Notes: a model not told the origin generated them from the letters alone. DNA of 64,000 nt from Rhodocollybia butyracea (GCA_015501585.1 JADNRY010000103.1:62001-126000); one strand, 5' to 3'. Positions 50,470 to 61,320 are shown, counted from the first letter of the stretch. A program made the numbers and translations.

Positions 50470-53118
50470 ACTAGTGCACGAAAAGTTCAGTCCTGAACCT
50501 GCGTCCGGACTGAACTTTTTGAGACGGGACCCAAAGTCCGGTTCAAGGTCCTACAATTTCCCGGACCGGACCTCAAGTCCCGTTCAACGTTCAGCAAATC
50601 TCAGAAATCTGGGACGCGTTCATAACGCGTCTGGACGCGTCCGGACGTGTTGTCAAGCTGCGCATATTGCCTAAAATCTGAAGTACAGTACGGGTACTCT
50701 ATGAGGTATCTACCGGGTCTGAGTACTTAGTAAGTATCTGAGTAAGTAAGTGAGTAAGCAACGTCGGAAGAGTATCAGTTCCGGATTGACATGATGTCAT
50801 CATCGGATCGGCAACTGCAACACTCCATCACTCCGAAAGAGTTCTCTCCATGCTTGTTTGTGCCAACGTTACTTGAATGAATGCCGTCTCCGTTCGAAAG
50901 TTTATAATCAGTCAAGCAACTTCAAGTGACCCAGAATACTCCCAGTATGTCAGACGAAAATTGCGCTGTTGCTCCCGATGGCTCTCTCAAAGATGCTCAA
51001 GATATCAATTGGCAGTATGACCCGGACTCTGCTGTTCTTCCTTCCAACACTTGGACTTCTCATGTTGATAACGAATCTGGCAAAAGCATGGGTGCTGTGT
51101 CCAAGGATGCCTTTACCACTCTTATGGGAGCCGGAAAATCTTCCGCCGCTGTTGTTGCGGGACAACGAAAGTCTAACCGTACACGCCGACCATCCACCAA
51201 GGTTCTTCAAGCTCAAGATGTTCCTTCAAAAGGCAAGCGAAAGTCCTCGCCTGCACCCACTAAACGTCGCATCTACCGAAAAGCCTCGGATGGCTTTCGT
51301 GCGACCTCAATTTCCGAAAACAGTGACTTGAGTGATGCACCTAATGACACAGAGGGTCCTCAGCCTACTTCTGTGGCAGGTGATACCGATCTCGATGACG
51401 ATGGAGCCAGTGATGACATTGTGATGGAAAGTCCAAGCCTCGAAGATTTAAAGGCTATTGGTGCTTTGGATCAAGTGAATGTTCATGCCTTGTAATAAAT
51501 GAATTGCAGCTAATCGGACGGTCTCTTTAATAGGGTTCTACCGTCAAGAAAAGTACACGCACCCTCGATGTGTATACTGTATTTGAGAAAGCTACCCGTA
51601 AGAATCCTGACACCAATAAGGATGAATCCGGACACATTTGTGGTATCTGCAGGTCAGTTACTCATCTATTTCTTGTAAACTTGCTTCAATAACTGATGTC
51701 CCTCTAGAAAGAAGAATATTCACTCAAGCCAATGTTTCTTCAAGGGAAGTGTAACTACCCTTCGTCGACACATCTCCAGGTTGGCATTGCCTAACTTTTA
51801 CTTTGAAAAATGATATAATAATCTTCCATAGGCACAAGGATCACTTTGTTGTATACAAGGACCAATGCACTAAACGTGACATTGTGATGCACACTGCTGC
51901 ACTTCCTCCAGCATCTGAAGAGTCAATTGACCGGTAATCCATCTTTGAACCTATTGAAATGCTCTAATAAAATTTTAGTCAAGCTACTCTTGATAGTATT
52001 GTAACTCGTTCACCAAGGTTACCTGAGTTCTCAACAGCTGGGCTACTTGATTATCTTGTTGAGCTTGTTGTTGTGGAGGATAAGGTTTTTCTTCTCTTTT
52101 CCTCATATCCAAACAACTGTTGAATCAATTTAGGCATTCCGTTTAGTTGATCAAGGCTCCTTCCGACGCCTTTTGCAGTTTGCTCGGGGCCCATCCCTCA
52201 AGGACAAAGATATTCCATCCAGTGCAGCATTGCGAAAGGAAGTACTTGAGCGCGCAGACCTTGCTGTTCAGAAAGTCAAGCAAGCCATTTCAGCAAGTCA
52301 TACTCCATCCATTATAACATCATTGTTTAATATAATTTTACATAGTCTGCTCCAGGAAAAGTTTCGTTTACATTTGATAGCTGGACATCAGACAATGGCG
52401 ACCCTTATTTGTCCATCACTGGACACTACATTGCCTCAGGTCCTACTGAGAGCCCAAACGAATGGTCACTCAAATGTGAACAACTCACATTTGAACCTTT
52501 CTTTGGCCATCACAGTGGAGCAAACATGGCCAATGTCCTTGTCCGTACAGTAGATCGGTATGGGATTTCACATCGGAAGGTCAGCATAATATCTATCCGA
52601 CACGACTTACCAGACTTATTATGTCGTTAGACTGGTTGGTTTACAGCAGATAATGCAACTAACAACGATACCGCAATCAAGCATTTTGCTGAGACAGTCA
52701 ATGTACGTGCAGAAGCACAACAATCGGAGGAATGGGATCCTAAGGAACACCGTCTGAGGTCACCTTCTACTTTGTAGCATTTTATTTCAAGGCTCTCACC
52801 CCTTCTATAGGTGTATGGAGCACTGTGTGCACCTCAGTGCAGGTGCAGTTATCAAAGTGATATCCCCTACATCAAACCATGCCCTTATGAAGAGGATCCG
52901 CCAGGCATTGCTTCAAGCTGAGCTCAATGGACAAGAGGTTGATCTAGATGCCTTGGACAGTGAGCTTGCTGATGTACTAGGCCCTGACCACGAGGTAACT
53001 GGGGAAGACGAAGACAGTAATGATTTCTCCATTGGTGATACTATTGGTAAAGTGCTAGCACTGATCAAACAGGTGAATTTTTTTAAATCTCATACTGGCA
53101 AAAATATCCTAAAGAAAT
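50470..53118 (+). mobile_element. hAT transposon, 3'-truncated
   Basis: Inserted in an intron of cupin copy C. The left end begins near CTAGTGCACGAAAAG and carries a perfect 13-bp inverted repeat (AAAAGTTCAGTCC...GGACTGAACTTTT, about 50478-50520), then GCGT-rich subterminal repeats. The transposase stops after its first half, and host intron sequence (AAATAAGCTCAC) resumes at about 53115. No right terminal repeat or convincing 8-bp target duplication is visible. Confidence 0.75.
50947..53086 (+). CDS. hAT transposase, N-terminal half
   Basis: Start ATG 50947 (SDENCAVAPDGS). The disordered N-terminus with basic segments (RKSNRTRRPS, KRKSSPAPTKRR) is followed, after an intron, by a BED zinc finger with HICGICR, QCFFKGSVTTLRRHISRH and HFVVYKDQC. 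Then come FRLVDQGSFRRLLQFARG, a block with FTFDSWTSDNGDPYLSITGH (catalytic Asp region), SGANMANVLVRTVDRYGI, GWFTADNATNNDTA and CMEHCVHLSAGAV, ending GKVLALIKQ. The exons are joined by short GT-AG introns. The usual continuation, including the third acidic residue and the C-terminal dimerisation region, is absent. It cannot encode an active transposase but could make a DNA-binding fragment. Confidence 0.75.
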
Positions 53119-53340
53119 AAGCTCACTTGGAAGAACGCAATTCCCATTGTCTCTCTGTTCCCCTGGTTGAAAAAAAGACGGAACTTTGCTCCCGTTGGTG
53201 CACAAAGGAGCAGCCTGCCAACAGCAAAATGGACGCGAATCCAACCGGCGGTAGTGACGTCTATTAAGGTATTAGTTAGGACAGATCACACATGGGCAAG
53301 ATTGTACTCGCCTTCAACATCGAAATAGGGGTTCGATCCG

Positions 53341-53660
53341 TTTGTTATCACTACGCCAGCGTCAAATAATAATGGGCGAAATTTTTTCCGAAATTATTGC
53401 TGTAATTATTTACCTTTTTCGATAAGAATTTCGGTTGAAATTGGTTCTCTTTTTCGTGCGAAAAATAAATTGAAAGCCAAATAGAATTTCGCCCGTAAAT
53501 CTTTGATAATTTCGTCTGAAAAATCTATTGTAATTGATTATCTTTTTCGATAAGAATTTCGCCCGTAATCTGTTATCTTTTTCGTCCGAAAAAGACAACG
53601 AAATTGGTTATCTTTTTCGCTCGTGATTAATTAAAAATTTCGAGCGATATTTTTACAAGG
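53341..53660. repeat. AT-rich array of diverged repeats
   Basis: About 320 bases far richer in A/T than the surroundings, built from repeats of ATCTTTTTCG, TAAGAATTTCG(C/G) and CGAAATT in direct and inverted order, about five times. It begins where cupin copy C loses similarity, so it marks the deletion or insertion that removed that gene's 5' part. Confidence 0.75.
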
Positions 53661-55211
53661 TAATCACTGGACAATGATTGGGCAGGAACTGGGCAAGAAC
53701 TGGGCAGTTCGGTCATGTGATGTGCAGTACTAGACTTAAAGTTACAGGATACCACATATGTATTGGAGTGCCAGCCACCACACGAGGCAAAACCCTACAA
53801 CGACGTCGGTCGGTATGCTTCTCGAATAGCTAGAACATTCTTTTTGCGGAGCCGAACGAGGATTACTAGTTCTTTCTTAATACTACTGTATGATGCAATG
53901 CAAATTCCCCGCTAGAAGTATCCCTCGCGATTTTCGAAGCAATTAACCTGGTCTTCGCTGGGAAGCACCTTTACAAGCACACGAACGCATCAAGACATTC
54001 CCGACTGTTCGACTCTCGTATTTGGTATGCTATGGTACGTATTAACCATGGGATGCATGCGAGCATGTTACAGATATGAATAGTCTCTCTGTACCTGGTA
54101 AACGCTGGGCTAGCGAGACTGTCGGTATTCTCTATACCGACAGCGCAGCGCCAAACAACGGGCAAGCTGGTGTTCGCGCAGGGCATTGTTCTATACCCAG
54201 GACGATCTCTTCCTTGTAATATGTTCCCAAGCCAGTAACTTAGAAGCTCATGTGCCTTATATACGCCGTAGGATACGCTGTTGAATTGAAGTATCTGATA
54301 AATTGGTTACTCGACGTACCCTCTAGTATCGTCAGTCCAAACTCTCCACGACTATACCAGCCTTCTCAGAATCCCTCGTGCACTCGTCTCCTACCTCCCA
54401 CTGCGCCTACCAACTACGCGACTATTTATATTCGGAACGAAAACTTGCAGCCCCGTAGATGCGTCGAATCTATTACAGGTCTGCTTCCGTCCTCGTTCAT
54501 AGTAGATTCGTTGTATTTTTCATTGAGGGAAAAAACTACTTGCTGCTTGTGATACACGACGGCTCTGTGCACCAGCCTCGTACAGCCTGTTGTTGCTCTT
54601 CATGTTCAGGAACGGCCGGTTGGATGTGCGCAGCTTGTATAGGGCCCTAATTGGCTATAACGGAATAATGTTCGTTGGATAATCCTATAAACTTTCGGTT
54701 GTACACACAAGCACAAAGATCTTATCAACCAAATAAAATCACTTTCCCCCTCCCTCTCAAACCGCTCAAACTCGCCCTCTACCATCGAAAAAGTACCAAC
54801 CCAGAACCCTCCAACAAACTTGAAAACTCACCGAACTTCAATCCTCTCTTCTTCCTACCAGCTCAAAACCCCATCCTTTCTCTCCGAGTTATCCAACCGA
54901 CGATAATCTCCCTTTTCGTACCAGCTCAAAACCCCATCCTTCTCTCCGAGTCATCCAACCGACGATAATCTCCCTTGTCCTATCCACAAACTCCCCAACT
55001 CGAGTCCTCCCCACTCAAAACAGCACCAAACTCTATCCTCCCATCGACGACGAGAATTTCCGACTACAGTACTACCACACAACCGACGAAAATTTCCCTT
55101 CCTACCAACTCGAAACCCCACGGATTTTCAAGCGTCTCCGAGTCTTTAATCGACGAAAATTTCCATTATCTCTTCCAAAGGTCCTCCTACTCGAGATAAA
55201 CCCTACCACGT
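53661..55211. other. Intergenic, pyrimidine-rich promoter region
   Basis: No gene. About 54850-54975 holds two copies of a 55-60 bp unit with CCAGCTCAAAACCCCATCCTT and CCAACCGACGATAATCTCCC, within a C-rich, T-rich stretch that runs to the next start codon. Confidence 0.55.
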
Positions 55212-55707
55212 ATGGCTCGACGCCCGGCTCGCATCTTGAGACGTCTTATCCAACGCCGCCGCCGCCGCCCGACCTCTGTCGCTGATGGATGGGGTTTCGT
55301 GTACATTCTATTCGAGGGGGTCACTGCAGCTGGAGATTGGATCTTAAAGATCAGGATGACGATTGATGTACCTCGTCGACTCGGTGAACACGACCGAGTC
55401 TGTCCTAATCCAGCGCGAGCGCGACTGGTTATCATTCGACTGGTGAATTTTCGGCGGCGTCAGGGTAGGTTTGTTCTCTTTCGTTATCACGGTACCAACG
55501 CTTTTGGAATCAGAAGCCCTTTTTCATCTCGAGGTCGAGAGAATTTGTGTTGATAGAGCCCGCGCGCGGTGTCAATTTTGTACGTTTTCTGCTATTCTTA
55601 CCTATTTCTTGATTCACCTTTCATCAGGCCAGCGAAGGCACACAGAGCTCTTTACGCTGAGCCCCAACCAGGTCCCAGCTGTCCTAGCAATGCACTCTCG
55701 TCTCTAG
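55212..55707 (+). CDS. T5orf172/GIY-YIG-like domain protein
   Basis: Resembles the T5orf172 (MUG113-like) nuclease-fold domain common in mushroom genomes; the role is unknown, possibly DNA binding. Exons 55212-55464, 55514-55579 and 55628-55707, with 49- and 48-bp introns, give 132 residues. A basic N-terminus (MARRPARILRRLIQRRRRR) precedes GWGFVYILFEG, ILKIRMTIDVPRRLGEHDR and VCPNP, then NFRRRQEALFHLEVERICVD and a terminal CQFCQRRHTELFTLSPNQ. The usual KIG(R/M)T is here KIRMT. The protein is short but complete. Its three exons keep phase exactly, which supports the model. Confidence 0.75.
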
Positions 55708-56077
55708 TCTTATATTCTATTTTGTATTGTAACGATTTCTTGATTGTATTGATATTTTTTTGATATTGTATTGGTATAGAACGCTTTGCCCGTGTACGTA
55801 AATAGTTATCTTGGAATTATGTAAAGGCGCATTATTTTAAATTCTGCTGGTGGACCGCTGCCGAAATCCAGTCAGTAGAGAAGCGCCGCGCGTGCTTCTC
55901 TGCTTCTCTGCTTTCAAAATTCGGCGACCTTTGAAATTTGACCTTGCCTGACAACTAGTGATCCCCTTTGGGGCTCCTCCGACGTAGCTTGCCGAATCAG
56001 ATTTTTTCTACAGTTACTACAATTTTACGAATACAGAAGACTGTTTGCATCTACTAGTTTTGAAAAGTACATTCATC
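55708..56077. other. Intergenic, no gene seen
   Basis: AT-rich 3' flank between convergent gene ends; nothing recognised. Confidence 0.5.
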
Positions 56078-58330
56078 CTATGTCTGTAAACTCAAGGTAG
56101 CCCCGTACAACTGCATGGTCCGGAACAAGGTCTGTATGGCACCATCTCTAACCTCCGGTCGATCGTCCGTGCACAGGCCCAACACTTCAAGGAGTAAAAA
56201 CATCCATAGCGCACTATATTCCGGCTCTTTTTCAGCATCCTTGCGTTTAGCTTGGATTGCATCAGAAACACTCCACAAAAGACTCGCAGCAGCAGTGAGG
56301 GCGATGTTGGTATTTGCCTGGCGTCCAAAGTGGCCCAACGTGCTAATACATAGCCGGAGATGCTCACCAGAGAGCTCGGAGACCGAATCACAAACAAGTG
56401 TTAGTGACTGAAAAGCAATCTTAATCAGGGTCGAATAGCTTTTCTCAGAAGGTACGCCCAACCCTAATAGCAGTACCGAGACTGCTTAATTCTTCTACGC
56501 TCCCATCTTCAGCAATAATTTCTAAGCCATCTCCATCTGTCTGCATCCCAATCATTTCTGCACTGAGTTTACACAGTGCGTCCACGAAACATTTGAACGC
56601 CCCGTCCTCGAGACTCTTCGATGCGTCAAAGAGGCGCTGCATCGCGCCTAGCATAGTTTCTGCGTCAAGATCTACAAGGAGAGGATGACGGGCTATAGAC
56701 TGCTGAGGATGTGAAGACGCCGTCGAAGAAAGCCCAGATCCTGACCCGGATGTTGACATGGACATGGACACCGATCGACTAGGTGGATTACCGCCATCCT
56801 CCCAGGCGAGAACGCCCCAGCTTTACTACCAGGTGGCGCGACCCCGAAACAAGTCCTTTGCTGGTTAACACGTAGTCTGCGTTCTGGAGCACTTCCAGGA
56901 TTCCAAACAGCTTTCGCGAGACTTCCGGCGAGGAACATCGCACTCGAGATTAGAACCTTTAGACAAGCGAGATTGCGTTCGGACAACCCAGGTGGTGAGG
57001 TTGGAGCACCGCTGCCGCTGAGACTCAGACCAAGGTTTTCCGAAATGGAGGCCGCTGCAGAGCGCGGGTCTGTGGATCGGTATAGGAGTCCAGACTTGAG
57101 ACTACCTAAGACCCAGCATCCCAGAAACATTCGTCATAGCCTGATAGCTTGCCAAAACATCCACGAACAACTCGTCGGAAAGATTCTGGCAATGACAAAC
57201 GACAAAGCGGCGAGCAGTGCAGGCCAACCATTCTCGATGATGTCCCTTACGATGCGGAGGTGTTTTGTGGAAGGTTCAGAGGGGGTAGAGATGAAAAGTC
57301 CAATGCCGGAGGAGCACGTTGTATAAAACAAATAAGTGAGGGATCGTAAACTGGAAGGTTCAATGTAAAAGCACCTTTCTGAACAGTACGTGATAGTTCG
57401 TCACACGCTCTCGATCAACTCTAACGCAAATGTCTTGTGTAGAAATTCCAACTTTAAGAAATTCGGCTTTTCTGAAAGACACAAGTTCGAATACTGAATA
57501 GGCATCCTTTGCGGAAGGACTAAGACGAGTGGTAGATCCATCAGGTAGAGTTATTCTTTTTCACCAGCTTCCATATCAGCATCTTTGCGATCCTCGTCGA
57601 CCATCTTGTCCATTACCACCATGACGAGTTGTCGTAATGTCGCCGCTGCCGTACTGGAGACTACCGCAATTTTTGATTCTTGTAGCTTGAAACAAACAAA
57701 GAGCCTAACACAAGCTCCCTTGAGCGATCAGGGTTTCCAAACACCACGTCTCCTGACGTCTCCATCGAGTTGATGAGCTACTCACATCACCTAATAACAC
57801 GTCATGCACGTCCAAATAATTCGTTATCAGCCCCAATAGCGTCTGTAAGATTTTGAGCTGAATGTCAACGCCCTGGCTCATTGCATCGCCATCGTACGGA
57901 TGATTTCTGGAACTGTGGATTTTGGGACAGCTTTCATTGATATTAGGCGTTAAAGAGGCCCTAAACAGATAGCAACAACTTTGGGAGACTTGGTAGCGCA
58001 TCCCATGAATATGGGTTTAAGGAGATCGGATGATTGTGGTCCATTCGTACGGATGATTTCTGGAACTGTGGATTTTGGGACAGCTTTCATTGATATTAGG
58101 CGTTGAAGAGACCCTAAACAGATAGCAACAACTTTGGGAGACTTGGTAGCGCACCCATGAATATGGGTTTAAGGAATCGGATGATTGTGGTCCATCTGAG
58201 AGAAATAAGTAGATTCCTTGGGAGATACAAGATACAGAATTGGCAAACCTGACGCAAGACTGATATTGGCTTGTTCTGGAGAAGCTCTGAGGATAGTCAA
58301 GGACTTTTCAGTTTTGACGGAGGTTGATTT
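56078..58330 (-). pseudogene. Pseudogene of MON2 (Sec7-related Golgi trafficking protein)
   Basis: MON2 is a large Golgi/endosome scaffold. The minus strand shows its N-terminal order: KSLTILRASPEQANISLAS, then FMGCATKSPKVVAICLG, ISMKAVPKSTVPEIIRT, MSQGVDIQLKILQTLLGLIT, KLQESKIAVVSSTAAATLRQ, ENGWPALLAALSFVIA, SERNLACLKVLISSAMFLAG, ILEVLQNADYVLTSKGLV, a stretch with HPLLVDLDAETM, ALCKLSAEMIGMQ and SEKSYSTLIKIAFQSLTLVC. Between these the frame changes at least five times (for example near 57185, 56925 and 56460). There is a TAA in place of Gln at 57950-57952, a 153-bp internal tandem duplication, and the gene stops at about a quarter of normal length. It is a pseudogene beyond reasonable doubt. 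Confidence 0.85.
57893..58195. repeat. 153-bp tandem duplication within the MON2 pseudogene
   Basis: Units 57893-58045 and 58046-58195 are nearly identical. They cover the segment coding for PKVVAICLG...PEIIRT. The distal unit (58046 on) keeps Gln where the proximal one has a stop. Confidence 0.88.
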
Positions 58331-58500
58331 TCAAAAAATTATGTCCCAACGAAGGAACATCGACTGTAGCGTACCAGACGATTTGGAGGCTTCGGTGCAT
58401 AGCCACTGCGCGTCTCACCCCCGACCGGGTTAACCATCCACCATGTCTCAGTCCTTGCTTGGCTCAACTTCCGAGTTCCTCCTCAGATGTAGGTCCAACA

Positions 58501-59849
58501 ATGTCCCATAACGGGTCGCGACATATCTGACCTAAAGCATCTTATACTCAAGGCTCGCTGGCAGGCTTTATACCGTAGCCTCACTGCTGCTGACGAAGTT
58601 GGTCAGCTTCTGAAACTCCAAAAATCGTTACTTTCCCCAATCCACCGACTCCCACCAGAGCTCTTGACCGAAATCTTCATCTTCATCGTTGAAGAAAACC
58701 CAGTGATATTCGGGGATCATCACTTTCCTGCCACGAGGCTCGATACATTCAGGATATCGCATGTTTGTTGTTGGTGGCGCACCTTGGTTGTCTTGCAACC
58801 TATCCTCTGGTCTTTCATCAGCGTCAGAATTGGGAGCAGCCGAATCCCTACTAAAAGGAATGTGTTCTTCAGGAAATACATTATTCCGCGCTCCGGATCC
58901 ACTCCGCTGAATATCACCCTGGAAATTCTCTTGCACTTTTGAAAGTGACTTCGCGGGCCGCAGCATCTTGAACGATTTGGTCGCCCAGGGCAAATCGGTG
59001 GAAGCATCTGAAGCTCCTATTTTTCCCATGTATCAGTTTGAACATGCCCTTGGACGCGCACTCACACATCCCGGGGACACAGCTGCCAACACATCCCCTT
59101 TGCCTCTTCTTGAGAGCTTAACGATTTCGGCTGAGTCCATGCTGGCCCGCGTCAAATCATTCATTTGCTGCCCTCGTCTCAGAGAGCTTCATATAACGGG
59201 TTATTCCGCTAGCGCCTCCACCACCGTTGACTTACTGCATGCACTAGACACTCGGAACTTAACTATCCTGGAAATCAAGGCAGCGCTAGGTTGTCCAGTC
59301 GTCGACCTACTCAGGGTATATTCGTCGTTGCAAACTTTGACAGTGGGGGTACTCCGTGGCGCCAGAGCTCCGCTGCCTGAATGCTTCTCCCATATACATC
59401 TAACAACGTTAAACCTTTGCTGGCTTAACGAATCCTTTCCAATGGACGCCTGGCAATCTGTTCAGTTGCCCAATCTAGCTTATCTAAATGTTATAGCGTT
59501 TAGGACATGTAGCGTACGATGTACATTGGTGCACATAGACTCGTCGAGTACGAGTGTGGCAATTGAGTTATACATCCAATCAGTACACCATCGAATTCCT
59601 CTGCACCTCAGACAAAATGGTATGGTTGCGAAACGGAGAAGGTGTTCACGTCGTAAGCTGATCCTCCGAGGTGTTGTAAGTGTCGAAAGTCAGAGTTTTG
59701 TTCGATGGTCGTATTTTGACTGTTACGGCGAAGTATGTTTTCAATATTCTTGCGTTATTTACAGGACACTTACCTCCTATGTGCCGTCCTCAAATTATTC
59801 TTTTGTCATGATTGTGGAGAGATCTGGCCAAGGAGCCACTTATGAGTAA
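58501..59849 (+). CDS. F-box protein, two frame breaks
   Basis: Probable SCF substrate receptor. ATG 58501 (SHN) joins GRDISDLKHLILKARWQAL if one G of the GGG at 58513-58515 is removed. The F-box core follows as SPIHRLPPELLTEIFIFIVE and ISHVCCWWRTLVVLQP. The frame stops at 58942, but removing one T of the TTTT at 58937-58940 links it to SDFAGRSILNDLVAQGK and a leucine-rich remainder (LESLTISAESMLARVKSF, CPRLRELHITGY) running to 59849. The last 90 residues are less leucine-rich and may be out of the true frame. Either a young pseudogene or two over-called bases. Confidence 0.65.
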
Positions 59850-59976
59850 GTCACTGTGAGAACGGGTATTTCTGGCCTGACTTGGATTAGTAGATAGGGC
59901 TGCTTGTGTGGATCATACATGAAAGGTCCATATATTTTGGGAAGTATTTCTAATCCTGATGTCTCGCGTTTTGGAG

Positions 59977-61320
59977 TTAGATGTGACTCTCTGGAATTTC
60001 TCCTTCTTCCAGATCATCCTGCCTTAGCTTCTTTCTGTACAGTTTCTTTGCCCGTTCGCGTATCTTCTTGGCCTCTTTCTTCGATTTACTTCTAGTTTCC
60101 CGGTTGTGAATAAAGATCCATTCAATCGCTACGAGGTACCCATCTTGCCGACAACAAGGACCTAACAAAGTATCATCAGAATTTATTGTGAATATGTAGA
60201 TAGGAAATGACTTACATTGAATTCAACCAGTCAAATTTTCTGCTCTAGAATTTCTCAGTAGAGTGACTATGCATTCTGCACAGTAACCCTTCGCACGACC
60301 AGAACAGGTCATGATACCTCGGATTGATGCGTTGTCGTCCGAACATATCTGTTCCATATATATTGGTGACAAGCAAAGGCACACAAAATAACTAACAACT
60401 CACAATGCAACGTTCAGTCAGATACCAGTCTTGTGCGAACTACAAGTAAAGGCAAACTAAGTACATCAAGCAAAGGCAGACAAGGATCACTTACGTCTTT
60501 GCGATCTTTTTTAAGATGCAAAAAGAAATCATGTCCTTGCAGGCGTACAGAACCCAAGCTGTTGCAAACCGCCTGAGCAGGAGAAATGAGCTAGTAAAAT
60601 GAATTCAATTAATATTACCTTGTACAATGTCTGATGGTCGTTAAGATCCAGACCGATTCTGTCTGGTGGGAGCCAAAGGACTTGGGGGTCGACAATGATA
60701 ACCTCAGAGAAAACTGGACCATCCTGAATAGGGTTGGCATCTGGAGCGTCCGCGACAGGAGTGATGGGGCTCAGGCTAGGAGGGGAGCTTATCATATACG
60801 GTAGCGGGTCAGAAGGTCCTGGGTCTGGGACCTGATTTCTCTTGATGGCAATTGTAGTAGGATGTTAAAATATAGTAACAATGAATAACTTACACTTTTC
60901 CTGTCCTCTTTGACTATACCAGGTGAGAGAGAGCTGAACACAGGAGCAAAGATACTTACGTTTTGATTTTATGAACATTTTCTTTGCCTCGACTTCAGAC
61001 GGCCCTTGCCCGCCGAAGATTTGTTTTGGAGTCAAAGCAACCCAGAACTCCGTCACACTGTTTCCAGCTTGAGCCAAAGACGTTGCGTCTTCGTATGTTT
61101 CATCTGCTGTTCTCCATCCTTTCCACTAAATAATCTCTAGGTCACGGTGTTAAACATCTAGAACAACTCAAACTCACATGAACTTGGTAGACCTAAATTG
61201 AGATCATACTTAAGTGGTTTTACTCCAGAATAAATGAGGCAAAGAGCTTACCCGTCTACCATCAGCATACTTCACAGTTTTTCGGATGAAGCCTACTTCG
61301 TACTGATCATGAGTGTCCAT
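59977..61320 (-). CDS. Chromodomain protein with RING-like Cys cluster, in-frame TGA
   Basis: Probably nuclear, reading methylated histone or acting as a ubiquitin ligase on chromatin; this role is inference. Nine exons: 61252-61320, 61178-61192, 60960-61125, 60894-60913, 60619-60840, 60495-60572, 60404-60439, 60216-60348 and 59977-60161. Introns are 46-59 bp with GT-AG ends. The chromodomain opens the protein (DQYEVGFIRKTVKYADGRR, VYQVHWKGWRTADETYED). A Pro-rich middle follows, then a Cys cluster (ERCICSDD, MTCSGRAKGYCAEC, QCPCCRQDG) like a RING, and a basic helix KSKKEAKKIRERAKKLYRKK ending EEGEIPESHI. Exons 1-9 total 308 codons in phase, but codon TGA at 60223-60225 interrupts at a position where TGG (Trp) would fit. 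Without readthrough the product is 243 residues. Confidence 0.7.

Larger units (their letters stand above)
50334..53325 (-). pseudogene. Acireductone-dioxygenase-like cupin, copy C, split by a hAT element
   Basis: The last exon (50334-50432; ETLSNHGLLV...RQAYLNALGLGQV) and the preceding exon (from 53127 upward; DVTTAGWIRVHFAVG, APTGAKFRLFF, MGIAFF) are both open with intact splice ends (GTGAGC donor at 53126, acceptor at 50433). The intron between them is 2694 bp because a hAT fragment sits inside it. The 5' exons are missing: similarity stops near 53325, where an AT-rich repeat begins. The tail LGLGQV differs from copies A and B. Confidence 0.7.

Noticed and set aside
54675..55199. Pro/Ser/Thr-rich frames of 74-97 codons
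   Set aside because: Produced by the C/T-rich tandem repeat upstream of the T5orf172-type gene.
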